DNA of 64,000 nucleotides, taken from the NCBI GenBank assembly GCA_963824415.1, contig CAWGPM010000002.1, positions 372,001 to 436,000 of the forward strand, given 5' to 3'. The translations under genes and the position numbers were made by a program. This document shows positions 24,677 through 33,485 of this stretch, piece by piece (position 1 is the first letter of the stretch; each line of letters opens with the position of its first letter). The notes under the pieces are model-generated. The model made no database searches, was not told the origin of the DNA, and saw only the letters and a list, made by a program, of their open reading frames with translations. This stretch comes from JABDQA01 sp963824415. GTDB lineage: Bacteria > Desulfobacterota > Desulfobulbia > Desulfobulbales > Desulfocapsaceae.

Positions 24677-26560
24677 TTAGCCACCTTGGTTGTTCTCTGC
24701 CAGAGCAGCGCTCGGATGGTGGTGGGTTTCGTGCTCCCCAAAAAAGGTCACGGTGGCGACCATCCCCTGGTCCTGGTTGGATTTCAGGGAAAAACCGGCC
24801 TGATGCTGACTGAGAATCTGCTTGACGAGGGTAAGCCCCATGCCGGTGCCGTAGGTCTTGGTGGTGTAGAACGGGTCGGTAACCCGGGAAATATCGCCGT
24901 TGATGATGCCGGTGCCGGTATCACCGATGGTGATGGTGACTGAATCATCGTTTTGCTCTGAGCTGATGCTCAAGGTTCCGCCGCCACTCATCGAATCGAG
25001 GCCGTTTCTGATCAGTTGCAGAAATACCTGGCAGATTTGCTCACCGTCGATCAGCAGCAGCGGCCCGTCACCGTCGAGCGCGATCCTGGTGCCGATATGG
25101 TTTTTCTCAATGATCCCATGAAAAGCCAGCAGGGCTCTGCGCACCAACGGGAAGAGCGGCTGCAGTTTTTTATCCGGTTTCGCGTCGCTGACGAAATTGA
25201 ACAGATCGTTTATGGTCGATTCGAGTTTGGCCGATTCCTTGACCAGAAGATCGAGAAATTTCTGATCTTCCCCGGCCGTTATCCGCCGTTTCAGCAGCCT
25301 GGCGGTACCACCGATGGCGGTCACCGGGTTGCGCAGTGCATGGACCAGTTGGGCGGACATTTGGCCAAGCGCGGTGAATCGTTCGGCCTCGACCAGAAGA
25401 TGCTGGCTCTTTTCCAGCTCCCGGGTGAGCGACTCCAGCATATCGATTTTGACCTGCATGTCGGTGTACAGGCGGGAGTGCTCGATGGCCAGACTGGCCT
25501 GACCGGCAAAAATTTCAAGCGCCTCGACATCGGCTGAGTCGATGGGCTGCCGGGTGATGTAGTTATCGGCGATGATCACGCCGAGCGCCCGGCTCGGAGA
25601 AAACAGCGGGACAATCACGAAACTGTCTTCGCCAAGCAGCTCGATCAGGGCCTCGGGTATCGGGATTTTGGCCTGTCCCCGGTTTACCAGGATCGGACTT
25701 ATGGTCCGGCAGGCATAAATCAGCGGGTGCTGCTCAGCGGAGGCCGGCACGCTCAGGGAGCGGGCAATTCTGTTGACCGCATCATCGCTATTGATATCCT
25801 CCGCTGAGATCTTGCGAAAGTGATCCCGGAGTTTGAGGTTTTTTCGTTTGATCTCCTCCCAGATGGCGGTGGCCTCCTCCCGGCTGCCCGGGCCGATCGC
25901 CAGAACGCCCTCCAGAAGTGTCTGCTGCTCGTTAAAAAGCGCCAGAAAAGCGCGGTTGAAGCGCAGCCCTTCATGTGAGGTGATGCCGATTAAAATGGTC
26001 TGCAGTACGCGGGCCAGCTCACCGGCACTGAGATAGGCACTGTTCATTTCCAGATTCAGATAATGGAGAAACTGGGTGCGCAGGTTGGTGAGCTGCAGTT
26101 CCTTCTGAAAGGCGCGGTTGTCGATGGCCAGCTTTCGCTTCTTCAGGGTCCGCAGCACGGTATGATAGAACTGCTCGATATTGACCGGCTTGGTCAAATA
26201 ATCGTCGGCTCCGGCGCGCAAACAGTCCAGCGCTGTCTGCAGATCGGTATTCCCGGTAACCATAATGATGCCGAGGTCCGGATAGCTGTTGACCAGATCC
26301 GGCAGGATGTCATCGCCGTTTCGACCCGGCAGGCCGATGTCGAGTATCACCAGAGCGACGGGTTTTTCCGCCAGGATGAGGGTGAGTTCATCGACATTGT
26401 TGGCGCTGGCGGTGGCAATGTTTTTGTTGTTCAGAAAGGTCTGCAGCAGCAGCGATATTTCAGGAGAATCATCAACGATTACAACGATTTCTTCCGGCTT
26501 GAGAAGGTGTTCCGGGGAGGCGTCGTCGGCCTGGCTGGCGGGGATATAGGAGTTTACCAT
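24677..26560 (-). CDS. Hybrid response regulator-histidine kinase (REC-GAF-HisKA-HATPase)
   Basis: About 627 residues from ATG 26560. An N-terminal receiver has acid pair D30/D31, phospho-acceptor D74 in LVILDIGLPG, T102 and K124. A GAF-like sensor domain spans about 175-360. A short coiled coil leads to the dimerisation His H407 in AQLVHALRNPVTAIGG, then the N-box IRNGLDSM, G1 GDTGTGI and the G2 YGTGMGLTLVKQ ATPase motifs. There is no membrane segment, so it is cytoplasmic. The receiver comes first, so this kinase may be controlled by another kinase rather than handing phosphate to its own receiver. An in-frame ATG at 26734 adds 58 low-quality residues and lacks a ribosome site. Confidence 0.9.
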   Translation of the reverse strand: MVNSYIPASQADDASPEHLLKPEEIVVIVDDSPEISLLLQTFLNNKNIATASANNVDELTLILAEKPVALVILDIGLPGRNGDDILPDLVNSYPDLGIIMVTGNTDLQTALDCLRAGADDYLTKPVNIEQFYHTVLRTLKKRKLAIDNRAFQKELQLTNLRTQFLHYLNLEMNSAYLSAGELARVLQTILIGITSHEGLRFNRAFLALFNEQQTLLEGVLAIGPGSREEATAIWEEIKRKNLKLRDHFRKISAEDINSDDAVNRIARSLSVPASAEQHPLIYACRTISPILVNRGQAKIPIPEALIELLGEDSFVIVPLFSPSRALGVIIADNYITRQPIDSADVEALEIFAGQASLAIEHSRLYTDMQVKIDMLESLTRELEKSQHLLVEAERFTALGQMSAQLVHALRNPVTAIGGTARLLKRRITAGEDQKFLDLLVKESAKLESTINDLFNFVSDAKPDKKLQPLFPLVRRALLAFHGIIEKNHIGTRIALDGDGPLLLIDGEQICQVFLQLIRNGLDSMSGGGTLSISSEQNDDSVTITIGDTGTGIINGDISRVTDPFYTTKTYGTGMGLTLVKQILSQHQAGFSLKSNQDQGMVATVTFFGEHETHHHPSAALAENNQGG

Positions 26561-26770
26561 ACCGTGATCCGACCGGGGGTGTGCAAACCGGAAAGATAGG
26601 TGCTGCAACCGGGCCTGTCGTGGGTCTGCAAAGGGGTTGATTTCCACATGTTTTTGCGCCTTTCTCTGTACATTAGTGTACCGGTTTGGTTGAAAAATAA
26701 AAATAAAAATCGTATAACCTGTAAGACTTGGCATTCTATGTTTTGCCGTTGAAGCCGTCCGTTTCGAGCA

Positions 26771-28798
26771 GTGCTTATCTGTGAGATTGGCGGCAAAGGA
26801 TATTTATTGAAAGATTTCTTCTCTAGCGATGGGCTGCTGGCTGCTCAGCTGGCATCTTACGAATTTAGGGCCGACCAGTTGCTGATGGCCGAGGCGATCC
26901 ACGACCTGCTGGCCGGTGAGGAGCATGCCGCTGCCGGCAGCGGTGATTACGCTGAAGTACTGGTTATCGAGGCGGAAACGGGTATCGGCAAGAGTCTCGC
27001 CTACCTGGTTCCGGCGATTGTCTCGGGAAAACGGGTCGTGGTTTCCACCGCCACCATCAACCTGCAGGATCAACTTATCGATAAGGAGATTCCGCTGGTT
27101 TCGAAACTGCTCGGCCAGGAAATTGCGGCACTCTGTGTGAAGGGCAGACAGAACTATCTCTGCCTGTACCGCTGGCAGCAGTACCGTTATTCCCCCCAGG
27201 TCTCGCTGGTGGGCGATGAAGAGTGCGACCGGATCGAGGCCTGGCTGGCCAATACCGAGACCGGTGACCGGGCCGAACTCGACTGGCTGGCTGACAGGGG
27301 CTCGCTGTGGCCGAAGATCTCGGCCCATTCCTATCAGTGCCTCGGCAGTGAGTGTCCCGACTCGTCGGCCTGTTTTATCAACCGGCTCCGCAGAAAAGCA
27401 GGGTCCGCCCGGATTCTGGTGGTCAACCATCATCTCTATTTCTCCGATCTGTCTCTCCGGCGGCGGGGCTTCGGGGAGATATTGCCGCGCCATGAAGCGG
27501 TAATTTTCGATGAGGCGCACCACCTCGAACAGGTGGCAACCAACTTTTTCGGGCTGAGCTTCAGCCAGTATCAGGTCTATGACCTGGCGGGCGATATCGT
27601 CCAGCAGGCCGAAGCCGAGCTGCCCCCCGAGATAGGAGATCGCATTATCGGCACCAGCCGGGGTATCCGGCAGCGGATCGAGCATTTCACGGCGCTGTTT
27701 CCGGCCAGGCGCGGCAGGTTCAGCCTGCTTGATTTTGTCGAGCAGCAGCAGGACTGGCCGGCCCAGGTGCACTTGGTGGCCACTGGTCTAAAGCGTCTGG
27801 CCGATGATCTTGACTCGATCAGCCGACACTACGAAAGCTGGCAGATGCTGGCTGAACGGGCCCGGGAGCTGCACCGGAATTTTCTGTTTGTGGGGCTGCC
27901 GGAACCTCATCTGCGCTCGGAGGATCATGTCTACTGGTATGAAAGACGGGAACGGGCGCTGAGTTTGTCGGCAACCCCGGTCAATGTCGCCGAAGATTTG
28001 CGCAGCAGCCTCTTTACGATGGTACCCAGATGTGTACTTACCTCCGCCACACTGACCAGCGGCGGCAGTTTCGATTATTTTCGCGATCGTCTCGGGCTCA
28101 GCCAAGATAGTGTGACCATGCGGCTCAAATCGCCCTTTGATTATCAGAGCCGCAGCATCCTCTATATACCGGCGGCCCATGTGCCCGAACCCTCGGCTAA
28201 CGGCTACGAGACTGCGCTCTGTGAGCAGATCGAAGCCCTGCTGAACATTACCAGGGGCCGGGCGCTGGTGCTTTTCACCAGTTTCAGGGCGATGGATCTG
28301 GCGGCCGAGTATTTGACCCGCAGTCTGGTATTCCCGGTTCTGGTGCAGGGCACCGCTTCGCGGTCCAGGCTGCTGGAGCGCTTCCGCGAGCAGACCGAGT
28401 CGGTGCTGCTGGCGGTTGCCAGTTTCTGGGAAGGGGTGGACATCGCCGGCGAGTCGCTCTCGGCGGTGATTATCGATAAACTCCCGTTCGAGGTGCCGAG
28501 CGACCCGGTGGTGCAGGCACGCATGCAGGCGATCGGCAGCCAGGGGGGCAATCCATTTTTTGATTTTCAGATTCCCCGGGCCGTGTTAAGCCTGCGCCAG
28601 GGGGTGGGCAGGCTGATGCGCAACGCCGGCGATGCGGGGTTGATCTCGGTGCTCGACACGAGATTGTTCAGCAAACGCTACGGCAGGGTCTTTCTCAAAA
28701 GCCTGCCGCCGTCGCCTGTGGTCAGGGATATTAACGAGGTGCACAATTTTTTCGCCAAACTTGAATCAACAAATTCGGATCAGGAAAAACCGCACTGA
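26771..28798 (+). CDS. DinG-family ATP-dependent DNA helicase (XPD-like, Fe-S)
   Basis: 675 residues of superfamily 2. It shows Walker A EAETGIGKS (67-75) and a DEAH box in IFDEAHHLEQ (245-254). Four cysteines suit the XPD-type 4Fe-4S cluster (about 131, 190, 195, 201). The C-terminal motifs are FTSFRAMDLA, ASFWEGVDIAG and QGVGRLMR. It is expected to unwind R-loops or damaged DNA 5' to 3'. The start is uncertain: the coordinates use GTG 26771, but TTG 26807 has AAAGGA seven bases upstream and would begin just before the conserved DFFSSDGLL segment. Its stop overlaps the next ATG by one base, coupling it to polyprenyl synthase. Confidence 0.88.
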   Translation: MLICEIGGKGYLLKDFFSSDGLLAAQLASYEFRADQLLMAEAIHDLLAGEEHAAAGSGDYAEVLVIEAETGIGKSLAYLVPAIVSGKRVVVSTATINLQDQLIDKEIPLVSKLLGQEIAALCVKGRQNYLCLYRWQQYRYSPQVSLVGDEECDRIEAWLANTETGDRAELDWLADRGSLWPKISAHSYQCLGSECPDSSACFINRLRRKAGSARILVVNHHLYFSDLSLRRRGFGEILPRHEAVIFDEAHHLEQVATNFFGLSFSQYQVYDLAGDIVQQAEAELPPEIGDRIIGTSRGIRQRIEHFTALFPARRGRFSLLDFVEQQQDWPAQVHLVATGLKRLADDLDSISRHYESWQMLAERARELHRNFLFVGLPEPHLRSEDHVYWYERRERALSLSATPVNVAEDLRSSLFTMVPRCVLTSATLTSGGSFDYFRDRLGLSQDSVTMRLKSPFDYQSRSILYIPAAHVPEPSANGYETALCEQIEALLNITRGRALVLFTSFRAMDLAAEYLTRSLVFPVLVQGTASRSRLLERFREQTESVLLAVASFWEGVDIAGESLSAVIIDKLPFEVPSDPVVQARMQAIGSQGGNPFFDFQIPRAVLSLRQGVGRLMRNAGDAGLISVLDTRLFSKRYGRVFLKSLPPSPVVRDINEVHNFFAKLESTNSDQEKPH

Positions 28799-29778
28799 TG
28801 GAGCTGAAACAGGTAATCGCAGAAGAGGCCACCCGAATCGATGAGGTGATGCGCCAGGATATCGGCCGCTTGAGCAGGGATCTGGATCCGCTGCTTATCG
28901 ATATTCTGGAGTATGGGCTGTTCAGCGGGGGCAAGCGGATCCGGCCGCTGCTGACGGTATTGTCGGCCCGTCTCTGCGGCTGCCGGGACGAGGCCGTCTA
29001 TCATCTCGGAGTGGCCTGTGAATATCTGCATGCTGCCACCCTGTTTCACGACGATGTGATCGACAACGCCGAAGAGCGGCGGGGAAAGACTTCGGTCTTC
29101 CGGCGCTTCGGCCTGAGTGCGGCGGTGCTGGCCGGGGATTTTCTGCATGCCCACTCGATGTCGCTGGTGGGCCGCTACGGCGGACAGGAAGCCCTGGCTT
29201 CGTTCTGCGGGGCAACCCGGGGTATGGTGGATGGTGAGTTTATCCAGCTGCGCAATGCAGAAAACCGCAATCAGCAGGAAAACGATTACTTTGCCGTGGT
29301 AATGGGAAAGACCGCCTTGCTGATTGGGGCCGCCTGCGAGATCGGCGCTGTTTTCGGCGGTGCTGACAAGCAGCAGCGGGCCGGGCTGCGGACCTATGGC
29401 GTCAACCTGGGCTGCGCCTTTCAGATTGTCGACGACCTGCTCGATTACCTGGGCAACCCCGAGAAGACCGGTAAGCGCGTGGGCAATGATCTGCTCGAGG
29501 CTAAGATGACCCTGCCGCTGATTTATGCTTTGCAGCGCGCAGATGAAGACGATAGAGCCAGGCTGCTGACGATTCTGGACGATGGGCAGAAAAGGAGCAG
29601 CTCTTTCGAGCAGGTGTCAACATTGATTGCGCGCTATGACGGTTTTCTCGATGCCAGAAAAAAGGCGGAGCAGATTATCCAAGATGCTTTGGCGCCGCTG
29701 GCTGATTTTGGCGAAGGATCCTCTGAAAAGGTGCTCTTGCAGGCGCTGTGCAGCTTTGTTTTAAACCGTGAACATTGA
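28798..29778 (+). CDS. Polyprenyl diphosphate synthase (octaprenyl/heptaprenyl type)
   Basis: 326 residues of the trans-isoprenyl diphosphate synthase family. GGKRIRPLLTVLSARLCG is followed by the first Asp-rich motif LFHDDVIDNAEERRGK and the second IVDDLLDYLGNPEKTGK. Both metal-binding motifs are complete, so it should be active. It elongates isopentenyl units onto an allylic primer, and the likely product is the quinone side chain. Length and motifs fit IspB better than farnesyl synthase, because there is no insertion in the first Asp motif. It is translationally coupled to the helicase gene. Confidence 0.92.
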   Translation: MELKQVIAEEATRIDEVMRQDIGRLSRDLDPLLIDILEYGLFSGGKRIRPLLTVLSARLCGCRDEAVYHLGVACEYLHAATLFHDDVIDNAEERRGKTSVFRRFGLSAAVLAGDFLHAHSMSLVGRYGGQEALASFCGATRGMVDGEFIQLRNAENRNQQENDYFAVVMGKTALLIGAACEIGAVFGGADKQQRAGLRTYGVNLGCAFQIVDDLLDYLGNPEKTGKRVGNDLLEAKMTLPLIYALQRADEDDRARLLTILDDGQKRSSSFEQVSTLIARYDGFLDARKKAEQIIQDALAPLADFGEGSSEKVLLQALCSFVLNREH

Positions 29779-29790
29779 TAGTCGTTAGCT

Positions 29791-30120
29791 ATGGCACAGA
29801 AAAAACCCAGAACCGCAGCACCGAAAAAAACCACCAGGAAAAAGCGGCCGCCCCCCAGGAAAAAGGTCTCCCCGGGATTTTTTGCTGCAATCGGTCTGAC
29901 CAGGCTGGTTACTTACCTGGTCCTGCTCACTGTTCTGGTTGTTTCGCTGGCCGTGGCCAGCTATGTGATTTTTTTCCGGGTGGTGGTCGCCGACAATGCA
30001 CCGGGCGTTGTTATAACTGCCGGCTGGACGTGTTCGCTCGGCGCCCAGGGTTTTTCGCCGGCACCACCGCACGTTTCATCGTGGGTTGCGCCCGCACCAT
30101 CTGATTTACTGATCGGGTGA
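29791..30120 (+). CDS. Small Lys/Arg/Pro-rich membrane-anchored protein, unrecognised
   Basis: 109 residues. The N-terminal 28 residues are highly basic (KKTTRKKRPPPRKKV). A single strong membrane helix follows at about 38-63, then a tail of about 45 residues without recognisable features. The topology would be basic side inside, tail outside. The ATG is 12 bases after polyprenyl synthase and has no good ribosome site. The tail is Pro/Ala/Ser-rich and looks unlike a folded domain, so the gene could be a truncated remnant of a longer membrane-anchored enzyme. No homologue was recognised. Confidence 0.45.
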   Translation: MAQKKPRTAAPKKTTRKKRPPPRKKVSPGFFAAIGLTRLVTYLVLLTVLVVSLAVASYVIFFRVVVADNAPGVVITAGWTCSLGAQGFSPAPPHVSSWVAPAPSDLLIG

Positions 30121-30154
30121 GCCGGCGGTGTACCCCAGGATATGGAGAAAATAG

Positions 30155-31108
30155 ATGAGAATCGGCATTATAGGAACCGGACGCCATGGCAGCAGGTATG
30201 CCAGGCACATTGTCAATGATATCGATCGACTTACGCTGGCGGCCATTTCGCGCCGCTCCGAATCAGGCGAAGCTCAGGCCCGGGAATGGGGTGCGGCCTA
30301 TTTCCGGAACTGGAAGGAGCTCATCGAGTCCGACCAGGTCGAGGCGGTGATCGGCGCCGTTCCACCTGTGCTTAATCTCGATATCGCGAGGCACTGCAGC
30401 AAAGTCAGAAAACCGCTGCTGCTGGAAAAACCGCTGGCCACCAATTCACATTCGGGCGCTGAGATTATCAAGCTGATGCGTGAGGCGGGAGTGAAACTGA
30501 CGGTGGGGCAGACGCTGCGCTACAACCCGGTGATCCAGAAATTGCGTGAAGAACTGCCCCGGCAGGGCAAGCTCTACACCGTCTATGCCAATCAGCGTCT
30601 GGAGCCTTCTGATCTGCAGTGGCTCGAAAACCCGTCCGAGGCCGGCGGCGGCATTACTTTCCATATCGCGGTTCATGTTTTCGATGCGCTGCACTATATC
30701 ACCGGCCTGAAGGTGCGCCGTGTCTCGGCCATGTGCCGCACCTGCAAGACCAAGAACCTTGAGGATATGGCCCTGATCCATGTCGAGATGGAGGGCGGGG
30801 TGGCCGGTATCGTCGATGTCAGCAAATTGAGTTCATCGCGCAGCGGCCGTTATGAATTCATCTGTGAGAACTCCCAGCTGCACGGCGACCAGATTCACGG
30901 TTATGTTAATGCCATATCGTCGGCCCGGGAGGAGCGCATTGGCAAGTTCGAGCCTGAACCGACGGTTCTTGCCTTGCTGCAGAGATGGCAGGCTTTTTTA
31001 GAAGGTGCGGGCGACAACCCGGTCACCGGAGAGGATGGTCTCTATGCCATCAGGGTCAGCGAGGCAAGCCTGGAATCGTCCGAAGACAGCCGCTGGGTAA
31101 ATGTCTGA
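30155..31108 (+). CDS. Gfo/Idh/MocA family oxidoreductase
   Basis: 317 residues. The N-terminal Rossmann fold carries GIIGTGRHGSRYARH (4-18), which binds NAD(P). The family catalytic-site motif LLLEKPLATN lies at about 89-98. The C-terminal alpha/beta substrate domain contains GGGITFHIAVHVFDALHYI. Members oxidise or reduce sugar and cyclitol derivatives or biliverdin; the substrate cannot be told here. A GGAG ribosome site lies nine bases before ATG. The function of the neighbours gives no clue, though surface-sugar modification is common for the family. Confidence 0.88.
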   Translation: MRIGIIGTGRHGSRYARHIVNDIDRLTLAAISRRSESGEAQAREWGAAYFRNWKELIESDQVEAVIGAVPPVLNLDIARHCSKVRKPLLLEKPLATNSHSGAEIIKLMREAGVKLTVGQTLRYNPVIQKLREELPRQGKLYTVYANQRLEPSDLQWLENPSEAGGGITFHIAVHVFDALHYITGLKVRRVSAMCRTCKTKNLEDMALIHVEMEGGVAGIVDVSKLSSSRSGRYEFICENSQLHGDQIHGYVNAISSAREERIGKFEPEPTVLALLQRWQAFLEGAGDNPVTGEDGLYAIRVSEASLESSEDSRWVNV

Positions 31109-31176
31109 GACAGCTTGAGTTGCCAAGCGCAGGCATTTGCTCTTTATGGTTCTGCTCCTGTCAGCCTGGTATTGCC

Positions 31177-32580
31177 TCAATGGGGAAGAATCACATCGCT
31201 GCCTTTTTCATCGACAAAAGTATAAATTACCCCTTCATCCACATCAAAGAGCCGCATCCGGCCAAACGGTGTGCCCAGGTAGCCATCCACCTTCCAATAA
31301 TAAGCTGCCTGAATGTCCGAGATTGAAAATTGTTCGTTTATATATTGCGGCTTATAAGCCCCGTGTGTGTGCCAGACCGCGGTTGGTTGTGTACCGTATG
31401 GAACGCGGTAGTATGGATTGACATAGACCGAGTCCAGGTCGCCTACAGAAACAATCAGGCCCGGGGAGAATGTTCTGTCTTTATTTCTGTAGATTGTGCT
31501 GCCGTATTCAATATTATTGCGCACTGAAATCGGATTAAAGCCATAGAGCGCATAATAAGCAGCGCGGTTCTGGGTCCCGAACCGAGGGGCTTTATCAAGC
31601 CTGGCGCTGCCCGAACTCAACGCGACGCCAGAGCCTACGGCCCCGATTCCGGCGTTTCTTAAGGTGTTGAACGATCTTGAGGCGCCGGCAAGTCTGGCAT
31701 GTAATTCACTGACCGCCCCAGTCTGTCGGGACCGACTCAGTTTTTTATTTGCGCCCAAAGGCACAGAATACATCAAAGTAAGCCTGGTCTCTGCCCCGGC
31801 CTCATGCAGATCGTTATTGCCAAACCCCAGGCCTAATCTAAGATTGCTCAGTTGTTCACTGTTTGAGAGGCCTACCGCTATTTCACGCCAGTTTGCCTCA
31901 TAGTCGGAAGTGAGCTCCTGATAGGAGATCGCATAGTCGTCAAACTGGTAGCCTGCGACAAAACTGTAGCCCACCGTTTCATCACTTCGCCTCACAGAGC
32001 TGAAGGTGGAGTAAAAACTCTTATATGAAAAACCCGAATAATAAACAGAGCGGTTTTCCAGCCCTGGAGCGCTTATAAAAGTGGCGCCTGCATGAATCAT
32101 CAAATCATCAGACAGAGACAGCCCGAGTGTGGAGCCTCCATAGTCATAATCATAGGATACCGCTCCGTGAAAGAAGTTAGGCGACATACCGTTGAGACCC
32201 TGCCGGTAACGGACGATGCCGTCACTGTTCCCATAGTGGGCGGTGATCTTGAAAGTATCGAAAGAGATCCCTGCTATACCGTGCAGATCGTTATCCCTGT
32301 TGATCAGAGAAAGATGATAGAAGTTGTTTGCCCCTGTGGTGGTGTAATCCAGACTGAACGTGGGAATACCGGTTTCGCTTTCACCCAGGGCCTGCATGAA
32401 GGGGGATTCCTGCCTGATAATGGAAAACCGGGCATCATCGCTGAATTGCGAGAACTCGAGCGTCTTGTTGGAGCTCAAACCCATGATGGACTCCGGCCCG
32501 TTTCCCAGTTGAGCAGAACCGGGTGCGGCTGCGCAAACAGTTGCCATCAGCAGCCCAGCCAATACGTTTAAGATTCTCAT
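31177..32580 (-). CDS. Secreted beta-barrel-like protein fused to DUF4329 (JAB-like) domain
   Basis: 467 residues with a signal peptide (1-23). Residues 60-270 read as successive amphipathic strands (YHLSLINRDNDLHGIAGISF, HGAVSYDYDYGGSTLGLSLS), as in an outer-membrane barrel or autotransporter-like domain. From about 330 the protein matches DUF4329: AAYYALYGFNPIS, EYGSTIYRN, then AVWHTHGAY and FSISD. His404, His406, Ser419 and Asp422 form an H-x-H...S-x-x-D pattern like JAB/MPN metallopeptidases. That suggests a metal-dependent hydrolase domain, though activity is inference. DUF4329 is usually found in polymorphic toxins and Rhs-like proteins, so the barrel context is unusual. No immunity-like neighbour is evident. 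Confidence 0.72.
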   Translation of the reverse strand: MRILNVLAGLLMATVCAAAPGSAQLGNGPESIMGLSSNKTLEFSQFSDDARFSIIRQESPFMQALGESETGIPTFSLDYTTTGANNFYHLSLINRDNDLHGIAGISFDTFKITAHYGNSDGIVRYRQGLNGMSPNFFHGAVSYDYDYGGSTLGLSLSDDLMIHAGATFISAPGLENRSVYYSGFSYKSFYSTFSSVRRSDETVGYSFVAGYQFDDYAISYQELTSDYEANWREIAVGLSNSEQLSNLRLGLGFGNNDLHEAGAETRLTLMYSVPLGANKKLSRSRQTGAVSELHARLAGASRSFNTLRNAGIGAVGSGVALSSGSARLDKAPRFGTQNRAAYYALYGFNPISVRNNIEYGSTIYRNKDRTFSPGLIVSVGDLDSVYVNPYYRVPYGTQPTAVWHTHGAYKPQYINEQFSISDIQAAYYWKVDGYLGTPFGRMRLFDVDEGVIYTFVDEKGSDVILPH

Positions 32581-32760
32581 ATCCAGTACCTCTTAGTTGG
32601 ACTCAGTTAAGGTATTGCACAGTTATAATCATTTTTTGAATAATCGTCTTTGCATCCTATCTCTCTTTCTGGCTCTGAAAACCGGGAGTCGATCAAGCCT
32701 AGCAATTAGACACCACGTAACCGGGGAGGTATAATCAGATATGGATATCAGGAGCAGTTT

Positions 32761-33450
32761 ATGAGAATAACAGCAGCAATGCTGCCTCCTGAGGTTGTCC
32801 GGGAGGTGAAAGACAAAGTCAGGGCGCAAGTTGCCCAGGACGCCCAGGCGCTGAGTTCGCTGCCAGAAAATGGCCCGGCTCAAGCCGAGGTCGACCGGGT
32901 AACTACTATCCTGGAATACGGTGCAGAAGACAGGTTTTTAATCAATCAAGCCATCTCCGATGGCAAGATATTGTATGGAAAATGCTACAAAAATTGTTAC
33001 CATTGCTGCAGCATGAGTATTCAATACGAGGTCGAGGCCTTCGATATCCTGCTCTGCTTCTGGTTTAACCGTGCAGCGATAAAATCAGCCTACCGAACCG
33101 GCAAATTGGCTGCTGGCAGAAGCTGGTGCGGTATGCTCCAGAAGGGTTTATGCACCATAAACCTGTACAAGCCCTATGTCTGCCTGCTGACCTCGCCGTC
33201 TTATCGAGGAGCGGAACGGGGAGGCTGTTATTTCAAAGGGGATACGAACGCACAGATGACCGTTCACAGACAAACGATGATCGTTACCCGGAGAATGCGG
33301 CTGCTCTTTAAAGCGTGGGTGCCTGAGCTGCCCGAGTTCGTGGGCAGAAACATGAACCAGGCGTTCAGGTGGGCTGTGCAAACCTGGGCAGCAGACTTTG
33401 ACGATTCACAGCGCGTGAGCCGTTTATCAGAACAAGCATTCGCCGCATAA
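32761..33450 (+). CDS. YkgJ-like cysteine-cluster protein
   Basis: 229 residues. The motif KCYKNCYHCCSMS, about 80 residues in, and the later KGLCTINLYKPYVCLL are the CxxxCxxCC and CxxY.P..C elements of the YkgJ/UPF0153 family. These are thought to bind a metal or Fe-S cluster. Arg replaced by Val in the usual RP.xCR motif makes it a divergent member. AGGAG lies eight bases before ATG, which settles the start. It is probably the first gene of a three-gene unit with 33486 and 34492. Confidence 0.72.
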   Translation: MRITAAMLPPEVVREVKDKVRAQVAQDAQALSSLPENGPAQAEVDRVTTILEYGAEDRFLINQAISDGKILYGKCYKNCYHCCSMSIQYEVEAFDILLCFWFNRAAIKSAYRTGKLAAGRSWCGMLQKGLCTINLYKPYVCLLTSPSYRGAERGGCYFKGDTNAQMTVHRQTMIVTRRMRLLFKAWVPELPEFVGRNMNQAFRWAVQTWAADFDDSQRVSRLSEQAFAA

Positions 33451-33485
33451 GGTAAACAGCCAAGATTACAATTCTTCATATTGTC

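Noticed and set aside
29775..30104. Alternative plus-strand frame of 109 codons over the small membrane protein
   Set aside because: The 29791 frame has a proper basic head and membrane helix; this one has only scattered residues.
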